This document shows, piece after piece, positions 56,578 to 64,000 of a DNA stretch of 64,000 bases. Origin of the DNA: Flavobacterium petrolei (lineage in GTDB: Bacteria > Bacteroidota > Bacteroidia > Flavobacteriales > Flavobacteriaceae). Position 1 is the first letter of the stretch; every line of letters begins with the position of its first letter. A program made the translations under genes and the position numbers. The stretch spans positions 124,001 to 188,000 of the forward strand of contig NZ_QNVY02000006.1 in assembly GCF_003314435.2 (NCBI RefSeq), written 5' to 3'. Under the pieces are notes generated by a model. It was given only the letters and a program-made list of their open reading frames with translations, searched no databases and was not told the DNA's origin.

Positions 56578-57443
56578 TTTTAAGTGAAACATTGGTGCTT
56601 TTAGTCAACTATAATAATTATTTAGACACCATAGATTGCGTTAAATCTCTTGAAAGATCAGTAATTGCTAATTTTCAAATATGTATTGTTGATAATTGCT
56701 CTCATGACGAATCCCTTCAGTATTTTAAGATTGAGTTTTGTTTAAAGGAAATGGAGCATGATAAATACCTATATTGGATTGGGTGTAAAGGAAATATAAA
56801 GGTACATCTATTCCAGAATAAAGGAAATTTGGGTTTTGCTAGTGGTAATAATATTGGTATAAATTTTGCTTGTCAGCAACACTTTAAATTTGTTTGGATA
56901 CTTAATAATGATACTGTTGTCCTTCCAGAAACTTTAAGCAACTTAATTGGTACTGCGGAAGTTGCTGTAAATAATAAAAAAAATATAGCTATAGGAGCAA
57001 GGGTTTTATCCTATTACACAAATGATTTTGATTCAGATGGTTTTGGTTATTTAAATCTGTTTACTAGCCAAACTTCACATTTGTCAAAATATATAGTTCA
57101 AAAGAAATATTTAGTTGCTTCCTCTTTGTTCCTTAATACCAGTAATCAATTGCCTTTAATGGATGATAGGTTTTTTCTATATTACGAAGATATAGACTAT
57201 AGTATTCAGCTCACTGAGGCAAATTATGAGTTGATTTTTGATTCTAGTGTATTGGTGAGACATAAAATAAGTGCCAGTACAAAATTAAATGAAAATATTG
57301 AAAATATAAAAATTGAGAGTATGGTATCGTTTTATAAAAAAAACTACCGCTACTTATTACCAATACTTTTGGCTACTAGATTATATTATTACGTCGTAAA
57401 AAGAAGATATAATTATTTAAGAGTATTTTTAAAACAGTTTTAA
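56574..57443 (+). CDS. Glycosyltransferase family 2 (rhamnosyltransferase-like)
   Basis: GT-A-fold transferase of 289 residues. The start chosen gives MILSETLVLLVNYNNYLDTI and overlaps the previous stop codon as ATGA. A longer form beginning 18 bases earlier would overlap more and lacks family support. CIVDNCSHDESLQYF, NKGNLGFASGNNIGINFA and VWILNNDTVVLP (acidic metal site) are standard. The RFFLYYEDIDYSIQL block resembles bacterial rhamnosyltransferases. This is consistent with the rfbC start at the right edge, but specificity is inference. Confidence 0.88.
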   Translation: MILSETLVLLVNYNNYLDTIDCVKSLERSVIANFQICIVDNCSHDESLQYFKIEFCLKEMEHDKYLYWIGCKGNIKVHLFQNKGNLGFASGNNIGINFACQQHFKFVWILNNDTVVLPETLSNLIGTAEVAVNNKKNIAIGARVLSYYTNDFDSDGFGYLNLFTSQTSHLSKYIVQKKYLVASSLFLNTSNQLPLMDDRFFLYYEDIDYSIQLTEANYELIFDSSVLVRHKISASTKLNENIENIKIESMVSFYKKNYRYLLPILLATRLYYYVVKRRYNYLRVFLKQF

Positions 57444-57476
57444 ATATGTGTTCATACATTAAAAATTTAATGAAAA

Positions 57477-58796
57477 ATGTCCGATAATAAGATAAGTTAT
57501 TACGATAAATTCAAAGAGAAATCAATTGATTTTAAATGGATTTTGTTTTTAGTAGGTTTTTTTTCATTCTGTAATGGGATCTTTATTAGGATAGATGCTT
57601 TTAATATTAGGTTCTCGGATTTTTTTTTTTATTCATTTCCAGTACTAATATTTTTATATTTTAAAAAAGTAAGAATAAAAAGAACAGAGTTTTTTTTACT
57701 GTTTCTAATTTTTGCTTTATTTATGCTCCTTGTTTTAAGAGGGATATTTCCTTTAGTAACAAATGCTACTTATGATAGTTATTTTGTAAAGTTTCTGTTC
57801 AATCGTATTTTATGGATTCCAATATACGCATTGTTTTATCTGGTTTTCAGAGGGAAGGTACTATTTTATTTTTCAGTAGGTCTCTTTGCCGGTTTATTTT
57901 TTAATTCTGTTTTTGTTTTATATGAATATACTGTTATTATTTTGGGTAAAATTCCTGATTATAATATGCTATCCTCTATCGGGGTTTATTTTGATGAAAA
58001 GAAAATGGATATATTTAATCAAGGTTTTATACGTCCTACTGGGTTGATGATGGATCCGAATTATACTGCAGGATATAGTGGTATAGGAATTCTGTTTGCT
58101 GAGAAATTAAAATTAAAATCGAAACATAAATATCGGTTTATTATTGGACAAACATTCCTGCTAATAGTTATGTTTTTACTATTGTCACGAACAGCAATAT
58201 TCTCTTTTCTCATTGTTGTTTTTGTCTTTTTTTTATTAGTGTTAATTTCTGATAGAAATGAAGTGCTTAAGTCTTTTGAAGTTATAGCATGGAGACCATT
58301 AGTTTTGTTAATTTGTTTTTTCATTCTTATATCTATAGTTGCAGCTGGCATAGGGATTGATGTCTGGCAACTTTTGGGCGATAGGTTTAGTTCTAATGAT
58401 TCTAGTACTGCGACTAGAGTGTCTTATATCGATGATTACTTCAGCAAAGTTCCTTTTTTATTAATATTATTTGGCTTTGGTACTTCACGTGCAGGAGTTG
58501 GAATCGATAATTATGTTAATAATCATACTCTTTCAGATGAAGTCTGGACGCCAGAATCCAGTATTTTAACGATGATGATTGAACAAGGGGTATTATTTAT
58601 TTTATTATATTTTATATTGAGTGTTATTTTCTTTTATCGCCTTTATAAGATTGATAAATATTATGCTGCTGTTTTTATGTATGTTAATCTTATTGGTATA
58701 TCATATAATTTTTTAGGCGATCGACTTTTTTGGTTTATGTACATTATTCTCATATTAACTATTCCTACCTATAATAAAAATGAAAATACTTATTGA
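57477..58796 (+). CDS. O-antigen polymerase-like protein (Wzy candidate)
   Basis: Inner-membrane protein of 439 residues with about 11 predicted helices and a large periplasmic loop. RPTGLMMDPNYTAGYSGIGI is the periplasmic loop motif shared by O-antigen ligase/polymerase (Wzy_C) proteins, and the FLLLSRTAIFSFLIV region carries the conserved arginine. Polymerase sequences are poorly conserved, so the call rests on topology, motif and context between transferase genes. Its 3' end overlaps the next glycosyltransferase gene by 17 bases. Confidence 0.82.
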   Translation: MSDNKISYYDKFKEKSIDFKWILFLVGFFSFCNGIFIRIDAFNIRFSDFFFYSFPVLIFLYFKKVRIKRTEFFLLFLIFALFMLLVLRGIFPLVTNATYDSYFVKFLFNRILWIPIYALFYLVFRGKVLFYFSVGLFAGLFFNSVFVLYEYTVIILGKIPDYNMLSSIGVYFDEKKMDIFNQGFIRPTGLMMDPNYTAGYSGIGILFAEKLKLKSKHKYRFIIGQTFLLIVMFLLLSRTAIFSFLIVVFVFFLLVLISDRNEVLKSFEVIAWRPLVLLICFFILISIVAAGIGIDVWQLLGDRFSSNDSSTATRVSYIDDYFSKVPFLLILFGFGTSRAGVGIDNYVNNHTLSDEVWTPESSILTMMIEQGVLFILLYFILSVIFFYRLYKIDKYYAAVFMYVNLIGISYNFLGDRLFWFMYIILILTIPTYNKNENTY

Positions 58797-59838
58797 TTTA
58801 ACTGGGTTGTATGGTAGAAAACATACGGGGGTTGAGAACTATTCAAAAGAATTATTTAATGAGCTATGTGATCAAAAACTAGATGTGATTGGCATTTTTT
58901 CTAAGGAGGATCAGTTATCAAAAGATCAAAAACATGCTATATCATTCTTCAAAAATAGAGTGATTAATGATTTTTTTGCAATCCCTTTTTTTATATTAAA
59001 GTATCGTCCAAAAGTTGTTATATTTCCGATTTTTCCTCCTTTGGTTTTGATCTATCTGTTTCGATTATTGGGTGTTAAAATTGTTCCTGTCGTACACGAC
59101 TTAGCTTTTAAACGTTATAGTTATACATTGTCTTTATTGGCAAAAATATATCTTTCGTATAGGTATTTTGCGGCATTGAAATTTTCTTCATCAATTATAA
59201 CGGTTTCTGAGCATGTTAAATTAGATATTATGCAATTTACTCGTTGTGAAATATATAATTTTGGTCAGCATATAGAATCTATTTCGTTACCAAACAGTAA
59301 AGAAATTATTCATACCGTCCTTGATCGTTATTCAGTAGTAGAGGGTGAGTATATTTTATCTGTATCTACAGTTGAGCCTAGGAAAAACCTAAAGTATCTG
59401 TTGCGAATAATGATTCGTTTTAATCAAATGGGCTTGAATACAAAACTGTTATTGGTTGGGCGTATGGGATGGAATTCAGATAAGGAGTTGAATGGGCTAT
59501 TAGAAGAGCTTGGCGATAAGGTTTTGTTTACAGGATATGTTACAAACGAAGAACTTTCTGTCCTTTATAGTAATTGTAACTATTTTATGTTAATGTCTTT
59601 ATATGAGGGGTTCGGAAGAACTCCGCTGGAGGCTGCGTTGTTAGGGGCTCAAGTTGTAGTTTCAGATATACCTGCTTTTCGAGAAAATTTAGACGGCCTA
59701 GCTACATTCTTGTCTCTTGACGACATAGAAGTTGCTATTGACGTATTGAAAAATAGAACACATCATGAGATTAATACTGCAACACTTTTAGAGGTGGTGA
59801 ATGATAAATGGAAGGTAGATGTGGAATTACTTGTTTAG
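58780..59838 (+). CDS. Glycosyltransferase family 4
   Basis: GT-B-fold sugar transferase of 352 residues. MKILIDLTGLYGRKHTGVENY is the donor-domain start often seen in mannosyl- and rhamnosyltransferases. VVHDLAFKRYSYT and TVSEHVKLDI are conserved. The C-terminal SVSTVEPRKNLKYLL and LYEGFGRTPLEAALLG carry the EX7E motif that holds the nucleotide. It overlaps the end of the wzy-like gene by 17 bases, so the two are likely coupled. Confidence 0.92.
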   Translation: MKILIDLTGLYGRKHTGVENYSKELFNELCDQKLDVIGIFSKEDQLSKDQKHAISFFKNRVINDFFAIPFFILKYRPKVVIFPIFPPLVLIYLFRLLGVKIVPVVHDLAFKRYSYTLSLLAKIYLSYRYFAALKFSSSIITVSEHVKLDIMQFTRCEIYNFGQHIESISLPNSKEIIHTVLDRYSVVEGEYILSVSTVEPRKNLKYLLRIMIRFNQMGLNTKLLLVGRMGWNSDKELNGLLEELGDKVLFTGYVTNEELSVLYSNCNYFMLMSLYEGFGRTPLEAALLGAQVVVSDIPAFRENLDGLATFLSLDDIEVAIDVLKNRTHHEINTATLLEVVNDKWKVDVELLV

Positions 59839-59904
59839 TTTTAGAATAAAAACATTTGTTATATTCTTAAATAATGCATTATAATAAATTTAAAATAATT
59901 TTAT

Positions 59905-60579
59905 ATGGTTAATTTTTTTGCAGGTATTCCTTTCTCAACTGAAGATATTGAAGGAATTTCAAAGCTTTCATTTGCTCGAATAGCAACAGTAAATAATGAA
60001 TATATTTTTAATTACCATACTGATATTAATTTTAGGGATACATTAAAGGATGCAGTTTTTGTCTGTGATGGCCGCATTCCTTTTTTGTTTAGCAAAAATG
60101 TTTTAAAAAAATATGTTGTTAATATTACAGGTATTGATCTGATAAAGTTTGTTTACGGATCAGGTCAGTTTAAATCGGTTCTTTTTATTGGAGATACTGA
60201 TGAAGCTAATTTTGAAATAGTTGATTATTTTAATAAAGCTGGTTTTCGAGCTTCTGGATGGAATCCTTTTATCGGAGACTTAGGGGCTTTAAAACTAAAC
60301 GATGATTTTTTTAAATACGATGCAGTATTTGTGGCATTAGGTTGTAAAAAGCAAGAGAAGTTTATTGATTATTTTAAAAATGATATGCAAAAAAATGGAG
60401 TTCAGCTTGTTGCTGGAATTGGAGGCGCATATAGTATTTTTTTAAACAAGAAAACGTTACCTAGTTTTGTTTATAATGCTGGGTTAGGTTCTATTTGGCG
60501 TTTATTTCAAGAGTTCAAGTTATTTAGGATTATTCGCTTATTTGACTCTTTGAAAGCTTTTAGATATTATTTTAAATAA
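59905..60579 (+). CDS. WecG/TagA/CpsF-family glycosyltransferase (GT26)
   Basis: Membrane-associated transferase of 224 residues. FVCDGRIPFLFSKNVL contains the conserved catalytic Asp-Gly pair. NITGIDLIKFVY, KSVLFIGDTDEANFEI and FVALGCKKQEKFID (the xGxPKQE-type motif, with Cys-Lys in place of Pro) follow. LVAGIGGAYSIFL and the basic C-terminal helix (WRLFQEFKLFRIIRLF) that binds membrane are as expected. In enterobacteria and Bacillus these enzymes add ManNAc(A) to lipid-linked GlcNAc, which fits the wecB gene five genes upstream. Confidence 0.9.
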   Translation: MVNFFAGIPFSTEDIEGISKLSFARIATVNNEYIFNYHTDINFRDTLKDAVFVCDGRIPFLFSKNVLKKYVVNITGIDLIKFVYGSGQFKSVLFIGDTDEANFEIVDYFNKAGFRASGWNPFIGDLGALKLNDDFFKYDAVFVALGCKKQEKFIDYFKNDMQKNGVQLVAGIGGAYSIFLNKKTLPSFVYNAGLGSIWRLFQEFKLFRIIRLFDSLKAFRYYFK

Positions 60580-60758
60580 GACTAGATTGGCCTTCTGTTT
60601 AGGATTTAACTAGATAAGAGTTAGTTTCTAGAGTGTAGTTAATCATTTTTACGAATAGATTAGTGTGTTGGTTAATTGTGTACTTAAATATAATGCGCCC
60701 TAAAAAAGGGGTGAAATGGCATATTTTAAGCCCAGATTTTATACAGTAAATAAATTTA

Positions 60759-61652
60759 ATGAAGATAATTATCACAGGGTCAAGCGGATTTGTTGGACAG
60801 AATCTTAAAAGATATTTAGAATCATTGCACGAGTTGCATTCTTTTTCAGTGCGCTACAAGCCACAGCAACAGTTTAAGTTGGATGGATATGCGATCGTAC
60901 ATGCGGCAGGAAAGGCACATGACTTAAAGAAAGTGTCTAATGCAAAAGCTTATTACGATGGTAATTTTGAGTTAACTAAGCAGTTATTTGATTCTTTTTT
61001 GGTGTCGGAAGCCAAAGTATTTGTATTTATCAGCACAGTAAAAGCTGTTGCAGATGAGGTAAAGGGAATATTGCATGAAGATGAAATTCCCAATCCTAAA
61101 ACGCACTATGGTAAATCTAAGCATCAGGCAGAACAATATATTTTATCTACTGAACTACCAATAGGAAAACGAGTTTATATTCTGCGGCCTTGTATGATTC
61201 ACGGTCCTAGAAATAAAGGGAATTTAAATTTATTGTATCAATTGGTTGCCAAAGGATTTCCTTGGCCTTTGGGAGCTTTTGAGAACCAACGTTCTTTTCT
61301 GAGTATCGAAAATCTTTGTTTTGTTATTAAAGAATTATTAGAAAACAATGCAATTCCATCGGGGGTCTATCAAGTAGCAGATGACGAACCTTTGTCTACA
61401 AACCAATTAATTTTGTTGCTTGGAAAGAGTTTGGATAAAAAAAGCAGAATACTCAACTTATCAAAAAATATGATAACCTCTATTGCTAAATTGGGAGATC
61501 ATTTACATTTACCCTTAAATTCAGAACGGTTACAAAAGCTAACGGAGAATTATGTGGTGAGCAATCAAAAGATAGTAAAGTCTATCGGCAAAGACTTACC
61601 TATTTCTTCTGAAGAAGGTTTAATGATAACTTTTGAATCCTTTAAGAAGTAA
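60759..61652 (+). CDS. NAD-dependent sugar epimerase/reductase, SDR (WbpV/WbgZ-like clade)
   Basis: Extended SDR of 297 residues. IIITGSSGFVGQNLKRYL binds the cofactor. VHAAGKAHDLKKVSN is highly typical of the clade annotated as WbpV-like 4-keto-sugar reductases or UDP-GlcNAc/Glc epimerases. The catalytic residues lie in STVKAVADE and THYGKSKHQAEQY. In many clusters it stands beside the initiating phosphosugar transferase and makes the first sugar, commonly QuiNAc. The transferase is not in this window. It follows 179 bases with no feature I recognise. Confidence 0.85.
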   Translation: MKIIITGSSGFVGQNLKRYLESLHELHSFSVRYKPQQQFKLDGYAIVHAAGKAHDLKKVSNAKAYYDGNFELTKQLFDSFLVSEAKVFVFISTVKAVADEVKGILHEDEIPNPKTHYGKSKHQAEQYILSTELPIGKRVYILRPCMIHGPRNKGNLNLLYQLVAKGFPWPLGAFENQRSFLSIENLCFVIKELLENNAIPSGVYQVADDEPLSTNQLILLLGKSLDKKSRILNLSKNMITSIAKLGDHLHLPLNSERLQKLTENYVVSNQKIVKSIGKDLPISSEEGLMITFESFKK

Positions 61653-61669
61653 AAGACAAAAAAAATATA

Positions 61670-62758
61670 ATGACTGGAACTAAAAATAACAACTATGTTT
61701 TAATCATGGCTGGTGGCGTGGGCAGTCGGTTTTGGCCTAAGAGCCGCAACCACTTTCCTAAGCAGTTTATTGATTTTCTGGGTTTAGGTAAATCATTACT
61801 GCAACTTACTTATGAGCGATTTGAGAAAATTTGTCCTAAAGAAAATATTTATATACTGAGCAATCGGCAGTATTTGGATTTGATTCAAGAACAATTGGTG
61901 GGGATTTCTATTACTAATATATTATTGGAGCCGAGTCGTAACAATACAGCGCCTTGTATTGCTTATGCCTCCTACAAAATTTTGAATCAAAATTCGGATG
62001 CCAATATAGTGGTAGCACCATCCGATCATTTGATTTTAAAAGAAACTGAATTTTTGGATAAAATTTCACAAGCCCTAGATTATACCGCAACAAACGACGC
62101 ATTGGTGACGTTAGGAATTACTCCAACACGACCGGATACGGGTTATGGGTATGTCAATTTCCAGAGAGAGGGTATTGATGGCGTTCATAAGGTGGAATGT
62201 TTCCTAGAAAAGCCTATTCTCGAAAAAGCACAAGAATATCTAGCTAGCGGAGCGTATTTGTGGAATGCAGGAATTTTTATTTGGCGCGCCCAAAGTATTC
62301 AAAATGCTTTTAAACAACATGCAACCGAAATACATGAATTGTTCATTCAAGGAAATGATGTCTACAATACCAACGCAGAAGTAGCATTTATAGATGAAAA
62401 GTACCCTAAAAGTCCTAACATCTCTATAGATTATGCTATTTTAGAAAAGGCAACGAATATTTATACTATTCCTGCTGATATCGGTTGGTCCGATCTGGGT
62501 ACTTGGGCTTCCTTGCATGAGGTAGCTGAGAAAGATGCTTTTAATAACTCGGTTACCGTTTCTCAAAAGCATCTCAGCAACACTACGAATTGCTTGATAC
62601 AAGTGCCAAAAGGGAAAGGGGTAGTTATAGACGGGCTTGAAAATTACATTATTGTTGATGATGCCAATGTATTACTAATTTACCCTAAAGACAAAGAACA
62701 AGAAATCAAACAAGTATCGATACAAATGAGTGAAGATTTTGGTGTTGATTTTCAGTAA
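61670..62758 (+). CDS. manC: Mannose-1-phosphate guanylyltransferase (second copy)
   Basis: GDP-mannose-forming enzyme of 362 residues. LIMAGGVGSRFWPKSRNHFP and KQFIDFLGLGKSLLQLTYER are the signature. EPSRNNTAPCIAYAS, VVAPSDHLIL, GYGYVNFQRE, YLWNAGIFIWRA and NISIDYAILEKA (metal site) follow. It is longer than the copy at 40501, uses different codons and residues throughout, and so is an old paralogue or separately acquired. No cupin domain is fused, but a free-standing cupin gene lies 32 bases downstream. Confidence 0.95.
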   Translation: MTGTKNNNYVLIMAGGVGSRFWPKSRNHFPKQFIDFLGLGKSLLQLTYERFEKICPKENIYILSNRQYLDLIQEQLVGISITNILLEPSRNNTAPCIAYASYKILNQNSDANIVVAPSDHLILKETEFLDKISQALDYTATNDALVTLGITPTRPDTGYGYVNFQREGIDGVHKVECFLEKPILEKAQEYLASGAYLWNAGIFIWRAQSIQNAFKQHATEIHELFIQGNDVYNTNAEVAFIDEKYPKSPNISIDYAILEKATNIYTIPADIGWSDLGTWASLHEVAEKDAFNNSVTVSQKHLSNTTNCLIQVPKGKGVVIDGLENYIIVDDANVLLIYPKDKEQEIKQVSIQMSEDFGVDFQ

Positions 62759-62790
62759 AAAAAGTGATAATTAATAACGTAATACTGTAA

Positions 62791-63279
62791 ATGAAAACTA
62801 CTATATTTAATCAAATAAATGAATCCTTACAACAAGAGGGATTTACAATAGCATCCTATGATGATCATCGCCCCTGGGGCGGTTTTTTTGTTATAGATGA
62901 AAATCAAGCGCAAAAATTTGCAGACACCTATTTTGAAGGATTGGATGTGTCTACCCTTAAGATATCCGGAAAACTTAGTCCGAAAATATTGTTAGTAGCG
63001 CCTCATCAACGATTGTCCTGGCAATACCATCACCGTAGGGCCGAGATATGGCGACTCATCGATGGGGAAGCAGGTGTTATTCGCAGTAAAGATGATGTAC
63101 AAGGAGAACTTGAAGTATTAAAAAAAGGCGATACGATTACCTTGCAGCAAGGGGAGCGCCACCGTTTAGTAGGACTCGATGATTGGGGAGTTGTTGCTGA
63201 AATTTGGCAACACACCGTCGCAGAAAACCCATCTGATGAAGATGATATTGTACGGTTACAGGATGATTTTGGGAGATAG
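62791..63279 (+). CDS. Cupin protein, mannose-6-phosphate isomerase type II-like
   Basis: Small cytoplasmic cupin of 162 residues resembling the C-terminal isomerase domain of bifunctional ManC. It begins with a non-cupin segment (DDHRPWGGFFVIDE). The beta-barrel then has ISGKLSPKILLVAPHQRLSW, QYHHRRAEIWRLIDGEAGV with metal-binding His and Glu residues, and LQQGERHRLVGLDDWGVVAE. Downstream of manC it probably isomerises fructose-6-phosphate to mannose-6-phosphate or regulates it, but the activity is inferred. Confidence 0.82.
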   Translation: MKTTIFNQINESLQQEGFTIASYDDHRPWGGFFVIDENQAQKFADTYFEGLDVSTLKISGKLSPKILLVAPHQRLSWQYHHRRAEIWRLIDGEAGVIRSKDDVQGELEVLKKGDTITLQQGERHRLVGLDDWGVVAEIWQHTVAENPSDEDDIVRLQDDFGR

Positions 63280-63621
63280 CAGGCTGTTGTCGGTACGGGA
63301 GTGAGAAGTGAGAAGTGAGAAGTGTCCTTCGACTGCGCTCAGGGTGACAGAATGAATGTTGATTTTTATGACAATCTGTTACTTGAATCACTGTTGAAAA
63401 TGGAACACGGATGACACGGATTTTAACTGATACACGCGGATTTAAAAATCTAGCTAGAACTGACATTTTGATTAAGGAGTCCTTTGACTGCGCTCAGGGT
63501 GACAGAGTGGATGTTATATTATATTTTTTTTACAAAATCCCGAAGTGTTGGGAGGGACTGCGTTTTGAATATTCGCAGCCAGCGGGTTACTAACCATTAT
63601 AATTCTATATTTTAAATAAAA
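63280..63621. other. Repeat-bearing spacer between the cupin and rfbC genes
   Basis: 342 bases without a gene. It has a short tandem of GTGAGAA units near 63301-63322. Two direct copies of a 36-base block (CGACTGCGCTCAGGGTGACA core) lie at 63325 and 63480. Between them, near 63402-63445, are repeated ACACGGAT/ACGCGGATTT sequences. Both block types look like short dispersed repeats. A 60-codon frame through the second half is not protein-like. The spacer marks a junction between gene modules. Confidence 0.65.
63325..63515 (+). repeat. Pair of dispersed-type direct repeats (GACTGCGCTCAGGGTGACAG)
   Basis: Copies at 63325-63361 and 63480-63515 differ at only a few positions (TTCGAC/TTTGAC, GAATGAATGTT/GAGTGGATGTT). 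Their G/C content is far above the surroundings. Sequences of this kind are familiar as dispersed repeats in Bacteroidota, from memory. Confidence 0.75.
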
Positions 63622-64000
63622 ATGACTTTAGAAATTACTACAATTCAAGATCTTGTGATTATAAACCCAACTGTATTTCATGACGAACGGGGTTATTTTT
63701 TTGAAGCTTATAATCAAGCTAAATTTCATGAAAATGGGATCAATTATCAGTTTATTCAAGACAACCAATCTTTCTCTACGAGAGGGGTAATTCGTGGGTT
63801 GCATTTACAGATTAACCCTTATGCACAGGCGAAATTAGTGCGGGTATTAGAAGGAGAAATTCTGGATGTTGCCGTCGATTTACGAAAAAATTCGGAGACT
63901 TATGGGCAGCATTTTAGTGTGGTTTTGAGCGCAACTAATAAAAAACAATTGATGGTGCCACATGGCTTTGCACATGGCTTTTCGGTCTTGAGCGAAACGG
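63622..64000 (+). CDS. rfbC: dTDP-4-dehydrorhamnose 3,5-epimerase (C-terminus outside window)
   Basis: Epimerase of the dTDP-L-rhamnose pathway, with 126 residues in view of about 180. MTLEITTIQDLVIINPTVF and DERGYFFEAYNQ begin the cupin-type barrel. FIQDNQSFSTRGVIRGLHLQ contains the catalytic His region. AKLVRVLEGEILDVAVDLRK and MVPHGFAHGFSVL are conserved. The frame is open at the right edge. The remaining rfb genes (rfbA, rfbB, rfbD) are not in the window and may follow. Confidence 0.95.
   Translation, partial: MTLEITTIQDLVIINPTVFHDERGYFFEAYNQAKFHENGINYQFIQDNQSFSTRGVIRGLHLQINPYAQAKLVRVLEGEILDVAVDLRKNSETYGQHFSVVLSATNKKQLMVPHGFAHGFSVLSET

Noticed and set aside
63411..63593. 60-codon frame between the cupin and rfbC genes
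   Set aside because: It consists largely of dispersed-repeat sequence and has no protein-like features.

Overview
The window reads as chromosomal DNA of a flavobacterium (Bacteroidota, most like Flavobacterium). The evidence is the low G+C content, promoters of the TAnnTTTG type with a TTG/TTTG box about 19-21 bases upstream, A/T-rich leaders without Shine-Dalgarno sequences, a SusC/RagA-type outer-membrane receptor, an UpxY-type NusG paralogue, and the fused order rpsL-rpsG-fusA-rpsJ-rplC onward. Function calls rest on reading the translated sequence by eye. No database search was run.

Region 1 (1-4126, minus strand) holds the N-terminal 778 residues of a SusC/RagA TonB-linked receptor and a complete D15/BamA-type outer-membrane beta-barrel protein. 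Region 2 (4200-21580, plus strand) is one long ribosomal run: rpsL rpsG fusA rpsJ, a promoter, then rplC to rplQ with secY, infA, rpmJ, rpsM, rpsK, rpsD and rpoA. Most genes are 2-20 bases apart. The conspicuous gaps sit before rpsG (S7), rplC-rplD (L3-L4), rpsH (S8) and rpsD (S4). S7, L4, S8 and S4 are the autogenous repressors of the matching E. coli operons. The rpsH and rpsD gaps contain clear inverted repeats.

Region 3 (21890-33026) is housekeeping and accessory metabolism: carA, an erythromycin-esterase-like enzyme, eno, gltA, an amidinotransferase/DDAH-fold hydrolase next to ctlX (citrulline hydrolase), a MarC-type membrane protein, a CoA-binding protein, a sodium:solute symporter and recR. 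Most transcription units end in readable intrinsic terminators.

Region 4 (33075-64000) is a large surface-polysaccharide locus. The left part has an export lipoprotein, a Wzc-type tyrosine kinase, a UDP-HexNAc C4-epimerase, two nucleotide-sugar dehydrogenases and a ManC. The right part begins with an UpxY antiterminator and a long leader. It continues with a second exporter, a kinase-less Wzz protein, a cytidylyltransferase, Ugd and UDP-xylose synthase, glycosyltransferases, Wzx, WecB, Wzy, a WecG/TagA-family transferase, an SDR reductase, a second ManC, a cupin and the start of rfbC. Together these predict a Wzx/Wzy-type polymer that draws on UDP-GlcA, UDP-xylose, UDP-HexNAcA, UDP-ManNAc, GDP-mannose and dTDP-rhamnose pools. 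No initiating phosphosugar transferase is in view, so the locus probably continues past the right edge.

Between the two halves of region 4 lies the strangest object in the window. It is a tandem array of about 18 palindromic units (61 bp, six of them lengthened to about 96 bp), next to a small GIY-YIG nuclease gene. Relics of the same repeat family flank that gene on both sides, and an inverted element with the same ends but a different core lies directly downstream of it. This is the best candidate for an undescribed system: a nuclease-associated palindromic repeat family.
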